A DNA stretch of 64,000 bases from Cyathus striatus. Taxonomy: Eukaryota; Basidiomycota; Agaricomycetes; Agaricales; Nidulariaceae. The stretch spans positions 4,898,001 through 4,962,000 of the forward strand of contig JAOVFP010000006.1 of assembly GCA_025738555.1 (NCBI GenBank), in the 5' to 3' direction. The notes under the pieces were generated by a model. The model searched no databases. It had not been told where the DNA came from and saw nothing but the letters and a program-made list of their open reading frames with translations. Shown here piece by piece: positions 1-11,923 of the stretch. A program made the position numbers and the translations under genes. Within the stretch, counting starts at the first letter, position 1, and the number at the start of each line of letters is the position of its first letter.

Positions 1-494
1 TAATCAAGACGGTTGGCCAACTTGTACATGAAACCCGCTGGAACGATGCTAATGAGTATGGCGAGTCAATTCTCAATGTCATTCAAACTGTGTGGCCAGA
101 TATCTTTGCTACAACTACTGAGCACGTTCCTCTGCTATCAAACATGCCCATACCCCTGCCTTCTCTTCAAACTTCCACATCTGCAGTAGAAAATGCCAGT
201 GCTTCAAAAAATTGGTGTTGTAGTCGATGCAAGCAGCTTGGTCATACTTGTAAGTGTTGGTTAATTGTTACATTCGCAAATGTTCATATAATTTATCTTG
301 TAGCGCGATCTTCAAAATGTCCCAGATTTACAGCACGAACATCTGCCAGTGCGAAGGAAAATGAAGTAATTGCAGGGTCAGCCACTGGAAGACAGTGGAC
401 TACGGCTTGCTTGCATGAAGGACCTACATCAATCTCGATGCCACAACTGTCGACTTCATCGCTTCAGTTTATCCACTACAATCCAAATTCATAG
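1..494 (+). CDS. 3' end of a zinc-knuckle protein, probably transposon-derived (partial)
   Basis: The reading frame is open from base 3, so the gene enters from the left edge. A 54-nt intron (250-303, GTAAGT...TTGTAG) keeps frame. After splicing the codon TCG is formed and the exon encodes CSRCKQLGHTSRSSKCP, a C-x2-C-x4-H-x6-C arrangement like the zinc knuckles at the C-termini of fungal transposases and retroelement proteins. The ~30 residues before it (WNDANEYGESILNVIQ) look structured; the rest is Ser/Thr-rich. Without splicing the knuckle is broken by intron-encoded hydrophobic residues, which supports the intron. The next gene is convergent and ends 15 bp away. Which transposon family it belongs to cannot be told from the tail alone. 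Confidence 0.5.
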   Translation, partial: IKTVGQLVHETRWNDANEYGESILNVIQTVWPDIFATTTEHVPLLSNMPIPLPSLQTSTSAVENASASKNWCCSRCKQLGHTCKCWLIVTFANVHIIYLVARSSKCPRFTARTSASAKENEVIAGSATGRQWTTACLHEGPTSISMPQLSTSSLQFIHYNPNS

Positions 495-508
495 CTCCAC
501 CCATTTCA

Positions 509-3136
509 CTATTCTATTAGCTCGCCTATTACATCTTCATCGTTAATGTCTTCTTCATCAACCTCAGCTGCTTCAACGTTCTGACCTTCATTATCTACAC
601 TTACAATGCCAGTCTCCCCCTTCAGAAACATCATCATTCCTTTTTCAATTGGATCTGAGATGCAGTGTTTGCTTTTTCATCCTATCATTTTTCGGTGTGG
701 TTTGTGCTCCTCAATGTGTCGTCGCAATGCATCAAATGTTTTTGTCATATCAGGATCAGTTCATGCTGATGAGAGATGCTTTAGTGAGAAATTTTGTTCA
801 ATTGACATACAGATACTCCGGTAAATTTCAATGAGAGATGACTCTTTAATTATTCGATCCACAGTGTAATTGGAGCTAGAGCCGCCATACTCCACTTTTG
901 TAAAAAGATTATTGAGCTCAACACACCAGTCAACTGCACGAAATTTTCCCGGCTTTCCAGTTGGGTTGATAAGGATATTATGACGGATCGCCTTTTTCAA
1001 GCCCTCGGGGTAAACAACATGTGTTTGATACAGAAACTGTATCATATGTTTTGCATACTTGTGCTTTCCAGTGGCACGAAATATGAAGATCCATGATATC
1101 AGGCAAAGTTTAACACGCCCAATATCACCTTGATTCATTGCATATGAGATTTCTTCATAAAGCAATGCACATTTGTTGAATAGAAGTGCATTCTCATTCT
1201 GCATGTCTCTGCATGATGTATTTGGTTTTCGGATTTCTTCTTGAAAGTTCTCGCCTGCAACATATTTAACAGCAATATCATCTGCAAGAAGTTTAAGACT
1301 ATCAAGGCTGGGCTCTGATGCAGCAAATAAATCAAGGCTAGTGTGAGATGGGTTCCGGTTTACTACCTCTGTACGGAAGCAATCAAGTCGTCGACATATC
1401 CCAGAGTGACTAATTACTTGATGCATTTTTCTAAACCCAGGTTTTGCACCAAAAATTCCAGTCTGCTTTGGTCTCAAAACCCTAATATCGGCCGTGAGAG
1501 ATGTCTCATCATCACGAGAGTTTATAGGTACTATAAAAAGTCGATGGATGCCATCGACACATGCCATTTTGACATGGAAAAGCCCTGGGACAAAAATGAC
1601 ATATTGAAATCGATTCCACGGCTTTTTCTCAATTGAGCAATGCAGTTGTATTGAAAAAATATGGTCACCCGTGCCAAGGTCTCCATGAAATAGCACAATG
1701 TATAAGTTATCATCATGGATCTCATACTGAAACTCGTCAGCCTGAGAAGGCTTTACAGGAGCAACACCACCTTGCTTCATAAGATCTAGAATTGTACTGA
1801 TATTTCCAGATACTGTTGAGTTACTGAACTCCATTGAGCGTGCTGGAACAATAGGAGTCTTAGTAGGCATAATAACTTCCACCTGTTCTGGTGGAGATAT
1901 CTTGTCAAGAAATTGCGAGAAATATGGTGGACCATATTTGCAGAGGTCAGTTAGAAAGAACCATGAATTAAATCGCTGATGTCGAGAGAGTTGACCAGAT
2001 TGAATTGGGTCTGGATGTGCCTGAGTAATACAGCGAACAACATCCTTCCAAGTTCCCACTGGTGTAATATCTGCTGGGTTTGCACTTGGATTCAAGCGTG
2101 ATCTTTTCCAGAGCTCCTCAGAGCATTTCAAATTGTCCTTAGTGACACCATGCTGAAGAGGAAAAACAATAGCAGATGTGAGATGCTTTAGTGTTGTATT
2201 TGATTTCTCAGCAGTTGGTACTGATGTCTTTAGATCAACGTCGAAATTGTCATAGGCATATGCAATGAGATGTGTTTGACCCATCTCACGCAATGTATTT
2301 GCAGACTCTGCTGATAAGGATGTTACGGCTGCGTGAATTGTATTGATAGATATTGATATTCCAAGCCGTGCCAATGCATTGATAACTTTTTCTGGTGTCT
2401 TGCATGTGTGTAAAAATATTCCAATAATAGTTTCAAGAGCATTGGTCTGTTGGTTGGAGCTTTGCATTATTATGCTCAGAATTGTAACCTTTTTCTACCA
2501 GTGCTTAGATTAGATATACATAGGACTGAAGATGTAATAGATTAATGTTCAACTCACAATAATAAGTACTGCAGTTCGTCTCGACTCATTTCTGCTTCCT
2601 GGTGCAGACTTCCCTTCTGCTGTTATAAACTCGATCATTCCTTCAAGATCCATATCCTCCCATAGCCCATCTTTCTCTCTAAATGTAACTGGAACATCCT
2701 TCACTGCTTGGAAGCTTGTGGAAAGCAAAAGGTCCAATAGATTCCACAGTTTAGGTGCTTCTGTTGCAAATCTTTTTGCCATCTTGTCTATGCGGAACTC
2801 GTGGATTTGTTGAGCCTTTAATCTCGTTGCACCAAGCTTCCATTCTTCTCCATTAGCAATTAATGATTTTACTTCATCCTTCAACTGTTTAAATGCTAGT
2901 GGAACCAACCAATCGATGTTCACCGAGTTTCTTGTTGAGTTGACTAAAGCAGATACTAGGTTGCTAGCATTTGCACGTAGGTCTGATATATCACTCTCAA
3001 GCAGTGGATCAGACAGTAAGAATAACAAAAATGTTGATATCTTGACTTTACTTGTGATGAATACCGCCATGATGTTACTGTAAGTTGTGTGGTCCATTAT
3101 TGTTGCATTGATTGATGATGAATCGATGATGTGCAT
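509..3136 (-). pseudogene. DUF6589-family protein gene with two in-frame TGA codons
   Basis: There are two exons, 3136-2558 and 2494-509, with a 63-nt intron at 2495-2557 (GTGAGT...GGTAG). The junction restores AVLIIKKVTILSIIMQSSNQ, matching the conserved block I recall for DUF6589 proteins of Agaricomycetes. Other family-like stretches are AHLIAYAYDNFDVD-type text near the middle and NPTGKPGKFRAVDWCVELNN near the C-terminus. The exon 2 frame is interrupted by TGA at 761-763 and 677-679, yet continues open in the same frame to a TAG at 509-511 with an acidic tail. Both TGAs could be CGA (Arg) after C-to-T change. The ATG at 3134-3136 may not be the original start, because family members are usually longer at the N-terminus. 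DUF6589 has no established function; the genes are multicopy and often lie among transposons. Confidence 0.75.
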
Positions 3137-3256
3137 TGATTAATCAATTATTGATGCGATGCAGCTCAATCCATTTTGGGATGTACCAATTCAACCTCAG
3201 CACTTCACGGCCTCTGCGGCAGTCAGCTTGACCCTCCTATTTGTATATATTATATG

Positions 3257-3441
3257 CCAGACCCTATGGGGTGTCTCACTGAATTAAGGTTCAAAGCTTT
3301 CCATTTCCAAAAAGAGAACAATTGAATCAAACAATATGATTGGTTCATCAAATCAACTTGGTATTTCTAATAACTTCCTTCCAAAGAGCTCGGATTAAGA
3401 ACTGTGTACCGTCTAGGATCGAGACACCCCATAGGGTCTGG
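3257..3441. repeat. 21-bp perfect inverted repeat with 143-bp spacer
   Basis: Positions 3257-3277 and 3421-3441 are exact reverse complements (core CCAGACCCTATGGGGTGTC). They lie just upstream of the DUF6589 pseudogene and overlap the edge of a dispersed repeat whose second copy is at 46.9 kb. No flanking duplication is evident, so I cannot say whether this is the end of a mobile element or a regulatory hairpin. Confidence 0.6.
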
Positions 3442-3640
3442 GTAGGAGACTGGGACAAATCCAGGTGAGTGGAACTTTCGAGTCCATACCAATTTTCTCA
3501 CCCTTAACAATTAGGTTCTTTCTCCAATGATAATAATATATCGAGTTATGCAAGGGAAGATGTGTAATTCCCAGACGATTGCACAAATCACACAACTCAG
3601 ATTCAATAATGACGATGGTCCAGGACCAAATTCCGCAGCT
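3413..3640 (-). repeat. dispersed repeat, copy 1 (copy 2 at 46.9 kb)
   Basis: Read on the minus strand, this segment is similar to 46940-47130 on the plus strand. Conceptual translations share DLC..LGI.HL.LHN.IY and HW..NLI. The shared peptide and the near-gapless nucleotide match suggest a formerly coding dispersed sequence. Neither copy has a long ORF now, and the family is not recognised. Confidence 0.5.
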
Positions 3641-3641
3641 T

Positions 3642-4209
3642 AAATGAAGTCTCCAGTAACACTTACAGATTGTCTATATACACTTACATACTTGCTGATG
3701 ACCAGTAACTGATACGATACCCAGATTTGCTTATGTATGTATGTGATACTCGATATTTCACTATTATATATTTAGTGTGAGCTTTTTACTACGCGAAATA
3801 CCACACCGTATATAAGCCATGTGCACATATCGCAGCCATATTATATTACCATCAACATAAAAATTCCAGGATATGACTAGCGTAGTACCTGACACAGGAG
3901 CTTCCATGACTTGGATATTCACATTGTGTTCCCATTGGAAGGCACTAGTGGCTGTCATTCTGATTGATCGGAACCGGGGAGCCTCGACAGCTTGAAATCA
4001 ATCAAATGAGCTCAATGATTTATTTGTACTAAATTCAATGAGAAATCAATAAGAAATCAATGAGAAATTTATGAGAACTCAATGAAAATTCATACTAAAA
4101 TCAACGAGTGCCCAATGGATTATTTATGAGCTCAATGAGAAATCATGAGTCTTGTTCATGTGTGAATCAATGAAAAAATCAATGGATAACTCCGCTTTAC
4201 TCTATATTA
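3642..4209. other. non-coding stretch with ATCAATGAG-type simple repeats
   Basis: No convincing gene. From about 4000 to 4180 the sequence is a degenerate run of AATCAATGAGAA and AGCTCAATGA motifs that leads into the foldback element. The rest is unique AT-rich DNA. Confidence 0.4.
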
Positions 4210-4872
4210 CACATACCTGGAGAGCGAAATCATGGTAGAACTCAATCAATTGTACTTAGTTGAAATTGTATCTCAATGCAGAATTCAATATAGAATTCAA
4301 TCACTTGTACTTAGGCTAAAATTGTATTTCATGGCTGAAATCAATGCAGAAATCAATCACCTGTACTTTGTTAAAATTGTATTTCAATGCGGAATTCAAT
4401 GTAGAATTCAATCACCTGTACTTTGTTAAAATTGTATTAAAATGCGGAAATTAATGCAGAATTCAATGTAGAATTCAATCACTTGTACTTAGTTAAAATT
4501 GTATTTCATGGCTGGTAATACAAAGTCAAATAGGAATTTAAATACAATAAGTACAAGTGATTGAATTCTACACTGAATCCCGCATTGAAATACAATTTTA
4601 ACAAAGTACAGGTGATTGAATTCTACATTGAATTCCACATTGAAATACAATTTTAACAAAGTACAGGTGATTGAATTCTACATTGAATTCCACATTGAAA
4701 TACAATTTTAACAAAGTACAGGTGATTGATTTCTGCATTGATTTCAGCCATGAAATACAATTTTAGCCTAAGTACAAGTGATTGAATTCTACATTGAACT
4801 CTGCATTGAGATACAATTTTAACTAAGTACAATTGATTGAGTTCTACCATGATTTTGCTCTCCAGGTATGTG
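4210..4872. mobile_element. foldback element made of two inverted arms of ~55-bp units
   Basis: The left arm (4210-~4515) and right arm (~4550-4872) are inverted copies of each other. The outer ends read CACATACCTGGAGAGC and its reverse complement (4872 inward). Each arm is a short tandem array of ~55-bp units containing ATTGAATTCTACATTGAATT and ACAATTTTAACAAAGTACAG. Because of this symmetry the same spurious 65-residue reading frame appears on both strands. No transposase and no clear target duplication were found. This is a large foldback or MITE-like structure. Confidence 0.8.
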
Positions 4873-7623
4873 GAATCATGTCACATTCTGTTCTATTCCA
4901 CTAGGGATTGAACTGTGGAGTAGATTGTCTAGTAGTGGAGTAACTGGTACACATTAGTAGGGTGCATGAAGGCAGTGAAAAAGGTATGGGAGAAGTGGAA
5001 TGTTGGTTTCAATTTGTGTGTTGTGCCCCTTGGACTTCCAGTTCCATATTTAGAACAAGTGGAGTAAGTGACAAAATAGCAGAGTTGGCTCAAGGCCTGA
5101 GTGGGAGAAAGGGTGTAAACATAGTTGGTTTGAAACTGAAGTCTATCTACATTACAAAAGTAGTTTATATAGTAAACTACTTTGTTCAGATGCATATGGA
5201 GTAAATGCCCATGGGTTTGTGGCATCCTAAGGATAAGTAAACTCCATGGAATGTAGACAATAGTAAACTAGTAGTATCAGGCCATACAGTGATTTTTATG
5301 CATAATCTCACTGCAATTACAGTGGAATGGTTATGTATACATCACTGTAGTTACAGTGGCAGCCTGTTATATTAAGCATTTCTAAGTGTGCTGATACACA
5401 TGTTCCTAGAAGCTGATGCATATACATTGTTAGCAACAGATTACTAATCATGCCTTCTCCTGCCCAATGTGCAATATTTCCCAAATAAATAGGTTTCATT
5501 TGCTGGGTCAGGGTTTATTACATTTTTAAGTGCTTCTTTAAACCTTCACGTGGTTTTCTCCTTTAACTGAAATAAAAACATATGGTAGAATTAGAAATAA
5601 CAGATAACACTATATTCTGTAGATCAGCACATCCCTCTGTAAATGCACAGTGTACTACTATATTTAAATTGGTACTAATATAATCCTGAATCAATGCTTT
5701 GGCATCTCTAAACAAAAAGAATGTTTATTTTTTTGCTGTCAAGAACAAATGAAACCAATAGTATCAACATATATTGATACATTCTACACTATGGCAGTTA
5801 CAATTGATAAAAGATATGAGTAGACATACTATTATGAGCATCAAACTAACTTGAGAGCTACCTAGGTAAGTACTCAGCATCTGTTTTACCAAAGTTCCAC
5901 ATGCATTAAAGCTATCTGTTCATAAGACTTTCAGGTCTCATCAGACCGAAACTCAAAGTAGTCCTATAGCACCTACAGGTCGCATTATTACCTTTCTATA
6001 ACTCAAATATCATACAATTTTTTGATTTTATCAGACATTTTATTCAAAGAATGGCTGTAAATTGATTGTTTTCATTTTTCTCAAATCTCTGTATGATACA
6101 GCATCCAGAGTGATGGATGATATATATCACATGATGACATCTATCACTGATATCTTCGAACTTCAAAGGTAATCTTGTCTTGGATATCTCCAGACCCTGA
6201 TGAGAGGATTCTGCCCTGCCATCCAACAACCCCACCCTATTCCTGCTACATCCCCACCCCTCCATATTTCTATGTTGTATATGCCTTTATAGATAGGAAT
6301 AAAATATTAATCAAATTTAGTATTGTATTTATTGCTTGTCAGACATAATGCAATCAATTAACAAAGTTATATCTAAAATAAAGAAATTTCACATTTTTGG
6401 AAACCATATCTACAAATTGAAAACATATTAAATGCACAAATAATGCTCCAAGGTTCATAATGCAGGTGGAAGTTAATAATGCAGATCTTATTTAGAACTG
6501 TTGGGAAGTTCGAACACAAGCCTCGAGCCTCAAGGGCACACTCAACTGTGTGTAGGTGTATGTACAGGTGCTCATTGTGGCAATTTGTGTGGCACATCCA
6601 GATCTATTGGGTACACATGTTGATGTAATGTCTAGCTTACTGTTAACTATGTAAGTACATACACCGTAACTACAGTCAGGTATACATAACATTCCTACTG
6701 TAATTACAGTAGATTATAATAAAGATTACTGTATCTAGTGGTAGTATACCTCTAGATTATAGTCATAGGTAAAAAGGCCAAGTCCAGAGAATGAGGTAAA
6801 ACAATAATAAAGGGAAGGGACAAGTTGACAGATACAAGTAAACATTAGTAAGGAAGGGTTCAATGTATAACAGTAACACATAATTGGAGGAAACATGCAT
6901 AATCTGGAGTAAACCCAGAGTTGACTTCAATAGTTCAGGACAATTGTCATGTATATAACAAATCACATATATTCACTGGAAAGGAATTCACTATACATGT
7001 AGTGAGTAATAGTAAACTCAGTGTTATTGTATGATATAATAACTCTACCTATACATGTAGTGAGTATGAGTAAATTATATATAGTCAATATGTGATATGA
7101 ATAGAATGTAAGCTAATAGTCACACCTTAGTATTATTGTATGATATAATAACTGAGGTGCATCTCTATATAATAGTACATATATATATGTATATAAGAGT
7201 GGCCATGGTATAAAGATATAAAAATAAATATAAGAAAGGAGAGAAAGGATGAATGGGTTAATTAAAGAGAGAAAATTTTCACATCTTTAATCCATGCATA
7301 GTTATTTGATGACCTCATCATATCTCATTTCCAGACTAACCATTATAGTTATTACTTTGTCATTTTATTACATCTCTAGTCCTGATTATAAAACATCTTA
7401 TACCATCCCATTTTTAAATCTCTCATGCTCCAACTACATACACACTCTACATCTTTCATTCTATTTTCTTATAATTATCACACTTCCATAACTGTCTAAT
7501 TGTCATTTTCCATGTTTAGTCTTCCAATTCTACAAGTACATATTGGTTCCTCTGCATTTATGCAACATGTGACACACTTCCAAGGCATGACAAATGCGCG
7601 AAAGTGTAACATGTGTGAAGGAT
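4873..7623. other. long AT-rich interval without recognised gene
   Basis: Only short overlapping ORFs on both strands, with no splice-compatible series. About 4975-5110 faintly resembles the conserved part of the solo LTRs at 51.9 and 58.0 kb (the CAGCTTATGTGCTGCACCCC region) but has no matching ends. 7000-7200 is TA-rich with a short TATATA run. Confidence 0.4.
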
Positions 7624-7745
7624 GTGACAAATGTGACGCGTGGGAGTAGTGTGACAAATGTGATGTGCAGGAAGTATGTGACAGATGTGACACACATGAA
7701 GAACATGACAAATGTGACATGCCGAAAACATGTGACTGGGAAATG
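7624..7745. repeat. 27-bp minisatellite
   Basis: Units beginning GTGACAAATGTGA start at 7624, 7651, 7678, 7705 and 7732, exactly 27 bp apart, with unit-to-unit divergence. The period is a multiple of three, so the array stays open in several frames and yields meaningless Cys/His-rich ORFs. It abuts the left end of the hAT-like element at 7776. Confidence 0.8.
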
Positions 7746-7775
7746 TGTAAGGCACAGGAAATATGTGACATATGT

Positions 7776-9266
7776 GAGGTCTTTACCCTCCCCCCTAAAT
7801 TCTGTCCGGAGTCCGGATGGAATCCATGGACTCTCCGGAAAGTCTGTGGAATTTCCATGGAATTTCCGGCCATTCCACGGATTCCATCCAGACTCCGGAT
7901 GGACTTGTTTTGGCAGAGATACCTGCCAAATTTTAGTTTTCCGGTTCGGGTGTTTTCTGGATGGATTCCACATGGAATCCGGATTATTGGCCAAATTCCG
8001 CCTTTCAGCCAGAATTCCGAAGGAATTTGCTATACCGGATTCCGGGTAGCTTGTATTAACTGGTGGTTTATTACTTACTTTACTTGTATTATAAATAAAT
8101 TAGTAGAGCATGGTATAGTTGCATAGTTTGAACCAATATTGTTGTGATGATTACATAACATTCATTCACACCATAGTGTGTGTGCACATGCTGTACAGTC
8201 CACAACTTCTATTATGGCTATGTCAAGTGTGACATGGTGTGTGGAGTGTGACACTATGCATTGAGTGTGATATGTGTGTTGAGTGTGACATGATGCATTG
8301 AGTGACACCATGTGAGTGACACTATGTGTTGAGTGTGACACCATGTACTGAGTGTGACACTGTGTGTTGAGTGTGATATGTGTGTTGAGTGTGACATGAT
8401 GCATTGAGTGACACCATGTGAGTGACACCATGCATTGAGTGTGACACCATGCAAGTGACACCATGCAAGTGACACCATATGTTAAGTGTTGACACCATGT
8501 GTTGAATGTGACACTGTGTGTTGAGTGTGACACCATGTGTTGAGTGTGACACCATGTGTTAAGTGTGACACCATGTGTTAAGTGTGACACCATGTGTTAA
8601 GTGTGACACCATGTGTTAAGTGTGACACCATGTGTTAAGTGTGACACCATGTGTTAAGTGTGACACCTGTGATACCATGTGTTGAGTGTGACACCACATG
8701 TCAAGTGTGACACACAGGCATCACAATGTTCACTTAGTATCACACTTGTCAATTTTACATAGTGTCACAGTATCTTTTTACATAATGACACTCCTTTCAC
8801 ATGGTGTCACACTTTTCGCTTAGTGTCACACTTCGTGACACCGTGTGTTGAGTGTGACACACAGGCAACACAATGTTGCATAGTGTTGCAGTATCATAAT
8901 AATATGTGTCTCACAGTTTTGCAGTCATCACAGCTACTTTTCACATTGTGCCACACTCGACACCTAGTGTCACACTCAACACCTAGTGTCACGCTTGACA
9001 TGACTATGGGAAAACAAAGTTATATTTCATTTCCATCAATTGGAAAATTTCTCATTCCACCTGGATTCCACCTGGAAAAAATATTCTTTAACATGGACTC
9101 AATGTGGACTTTGTCTGGAAAATATCTTGTCCATCTGGAAAATCTGTATTCCATGTGGATTCCATCCGGAAAATCCGGTTTTGATATGGAGTCCACCTGG
9201 AAATTCCGGACATTTTCTTGTCCGTCCGGAGTCTGTCCGGAAATTGGGGGGGAGGGTAAAGTACTG
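7776..9266. mobile_element. hAT-like non-autonomous element with satellite core, copy 1
   Basis: The left end reads GAGGTCTTTACCCTCCCCCC and the right end, reverse-complemented, CAGTACTTTACCCTCCCCCC. Subterminal regions on both sides are dense in TCCGGA and ATTCCA words. The first ~470 bp is nearly identical to 48884-49370, the right ~270 bp matches 50855-51122, and the middle is shorter than in copy 2. The 8 bp outside the ends (ACATATGT and CTCTATCA) do not match, so this copy may have rearranged. No transposase is present. The CAG-type end and the 8-bp duplication of copy 2 suggest hAT. Confidence 0.75.
8225..8705. repeat. 19-bp satellite array inside the hAT-like element
   Basis: Tandem GTGACACCATGTGTTAAGT units (19 bp) with variants such as GTGTTGAGT and GTGCATTGAGT. 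The unit lacks stops on the minus strand and 19 is not a multiple of 3, so all three frames give the same 19-residue repeat rich in His, Ser, Val and Thr. These are not protein genes. Confidence 0.9.
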
Positions 9267-10276
9267 CTCTATCACCCCAAATTAAGCACTATTCTATATC
9301 TCTACATATTTGCTTTACATTCTGGGCCACTGTGTCACTCACCTATGTACTATGGTGGATAGTTTGGGACAATCCCACTGGTATATCTGCTGGTTATAGC
9401 TCAAGGCACTCAGAAGCACTACTCACTAAATATAGAACACCGGCATGATATTCCTGTGTCACCATATGATCAATATACAAAGATAATAATTTGAAATTTT
9501 GAATATTTAAAATATATGATGAAAAAGCTTGTACTTATTCTTCAAGATATTTTCTCAATATCTTCAAAAGCCCACAATGTGTCCCCAATATGTCACTTGG
9601 GCTTCGCAAGATAATCACAACTGATCTAGGGTTCGGTAATTCCCGAACTTCTTTCAATTGATGTGTGCCTTATCTCTACTGCCCAGGGGTTTCCTTATCA
9701 CTTGGTCATGGGATTGTATCTCACTAATAGACATGTCAACCTTAGGCATGTTCTACTGGTAGGTTCATCTGTCCTGTTGCATTTCTCGCCATATTGTATA
9801 TTGTAATAGCTCTCGTACATCACTTTTAATATATATTATTTTATTATATGCTTCATGTGTGTAGATACTATGAAATATGCTTTTCACAGCCAGGGTCTCA
9901 GCTCCAACTCTGACATAACCGAGATTGTCAAGTAAGCGAAATTCCATTTTATAGAATAAGTGAAAATTAGCTTTGCAACTTCTGTATGCCAGTCAGGCAT
10001 ATTATCTCCCCACAGCCAATGAATAACTGCTTTTATTTTCGATCCCCCGCCATATTTCCCATGGTTTTCTGCCCTTGAAGTTTATTTGTGAGGTCACCGT
10101 CATTTCTTGACTTTTGAAGACTGTACATGCTCTTCCTCATGTTGTTATGGATCCTCAGGGTCCATCTCAGTTTTTCATATTTTAAAGGTATGGTGCTGGT
10201 GATAACGACCCATTCCCTACTATTTTTCTAACTACTCTTATCTTGAACTGCTTGAACTGTTTATCTTTTGCTCATC
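9267..10276. other. intergenic, no feature seen
   Basis: No long ORF, repeat or RNA gene recognised between the hAT-like element and the start of the next gene. Confidence 0.4.
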
Positions 10277-11923
10277 ATGCCCCCCCATGCAATGTCCATC
10301 CCTGCTCGCAACCTGAGCTCCACCCCCAAAAATCATGTGCCTCTAACTCTTTTGAACCTAACTTTGCCACCCCTTCATGAGAGTTACATCATGGTCCTGC
10401 CATCTGCTGTTCAGCATCCCAATACTCCATCCCCCACTCATAGTCCTTCTCCCATAGAGGTAACAGATGAAGAGATTGAAGAAATCCTGCTGCCTGTCGC
10501 AACCCAAGCTCCTCCTGTTGCACCTACCCCATTCTCTTCACCTGTCCTGGGACCTTCTCCATACATTCCAGCCATCACTGCTCTGCCGGAATCGGTGGAT
10601 GACATTCCTTCACTCACTTCCTCCATTGATTTTGAACCAAGTGCAGCGCCGAACCCTCCACCTAGGCCATTCCTCCATGATGTACATATTAGTGCCAGCC
10701 CTCATAGGTGTCATCCCATCGAAGTTTTGATGCTGCCTCTCAAGATTGGTAAGCCTCTGCATCTCGTTACTAATTTATCCACTTACATGCTAGGGACTCC
10801 CCTAGCCATTCCAGCTGTCCCAGAACCTGTTGCTGTGGATGACAAGCCTACTCCTGAGGACATTATTGTGCTTACTGACATGGACAAGGATCAGCTGTGT
10901 GAATCCTCTGATGAACTTCCCTTGGGTATGTCTCCCCTTTCTCTTTTTTATTGCGGTATTGATTCTGACATCATATTTTTCTATCTTTAGCAAGTGCTCA
11001 CACTTTTTGTGCTTCTACTGTGGCCAAACATGTGCCAACTGTTCTGTTAGTCCCCTCTTCTCCTATTACTGCTACTACTTCTGCCCGGAAAGGCAAAAAT
11101 ACCCCTAAAGTTCTGAAGACCTGTACCAAAGAAAATTTGCCTGCACTGGTGTCCAGTGCACCCCTCGAGCTTGCGATGCTGCATAGTGTGCTTGAGGATG
11201 CTGTGGTCCATAACAGCATGATTTCTTGCCTCAGTTGTGGAGGCGAGTCCTTGAAGTGCGAGCCTGGCAAGCTTGGTCATTGGTACCTCTGTTGTGTTCA
11301 ACAGGAGAAAAGTCAGTGCACCTGGCAGCTCAATGCTCCCCAAGTGAACTTCCAGACCACCATTGCATATGGTATCAGACTTAATTCTATCCCTGGTAGG
11401 TTTAATAATACTTTTCCTACTTGCCACTGTACTAAACATGTTCCTTTATCAATTTCTAGGCCTAGCTGATCTTGGGCAGCAGATTGACGATGCCGATATT
11501 GCCTGTCATGCATCCTCCCCCTGTTACCCTACTGACTATGTCTGGTGCATCTGTATTCGTGTTCAATTCGTTCATCATCTGGAGGAGTTTGCTGAGGCTA
11601 ACAAAGACTTCTCTCGGTTCACTGCTGCAGGTATCTTCCCTGATGACTATACTGAACAAAGCTTTTGCGAGCTGTGCCAGCTGGCTAAGTGCATCAAGGA
11701 TTGGGTTCTGCCTGATCCTGATGTTACCGCAGATTTTGAGGATGCCCTGTTGGACACTCTTGCTGCTCATCTGACCATCGTTAACCCTCTCCTTGGCAAG
11801 TTCCCTTGGCCCAAAAAGGGGGAGGAAGTGGTGCCACGGGAGTTCCTAGACAACATGATGGTGGCAAATATCCAGAACTTCCAGATCCAGAAGAAGAGCA
11901 AGGACGGTGCCACTCATGCATAG
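10277..11923 (+). CDS. hypothetical protein, Pro-rich with a Cys cluster, 3 exons
   Basis: Exons 10277-10925, 10991-11395 and 11460-11923 are joined by introns of 65 nt (GTATGT...TTTAG) and 64 nt (GTAGGT...TTCTAG). Both are phase 1 and join three otherwise staggered frames into ~505 residues. The start is the first ATG of a clustered set; a TTG nine bases earlier is ignored because this is a eukaryote. The first ~200 residues are Pro/Ser/Thr-rich with an acidic patch (VTDEEIEEILL). A middle block, CLSCGGESLKCEPGKLGHWY, followed by LCCVQQEKSQCTW, has regularly spaced Cys and probably binds zinc. The C-terminal third is compact and helical-looking and ends QIQKKSKDGATHA. I do not recognise the family; Cys-cluster proteins of this layout are common multicopy genes in Agaricomycetes. 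There are no internal stops. Confidence 0.6.

Noticed and set aside
4232..4850. Two 65-aa ORFs, one on each strand, nearly identical
   Set aside because: They are the two inverted arms of the foldback element.
4879..5230. Possible diverged LTR starting TGTCACATTCTG
   Set aside because: Only a short internal similarity to the other LTRs; no matching 3' end or 5-bp duplication found.
8162..8593. Minus-strand His/Ser/Thr-rich ORFs
   Set aside because: Same satellite effect inside the first hAT-like copy.
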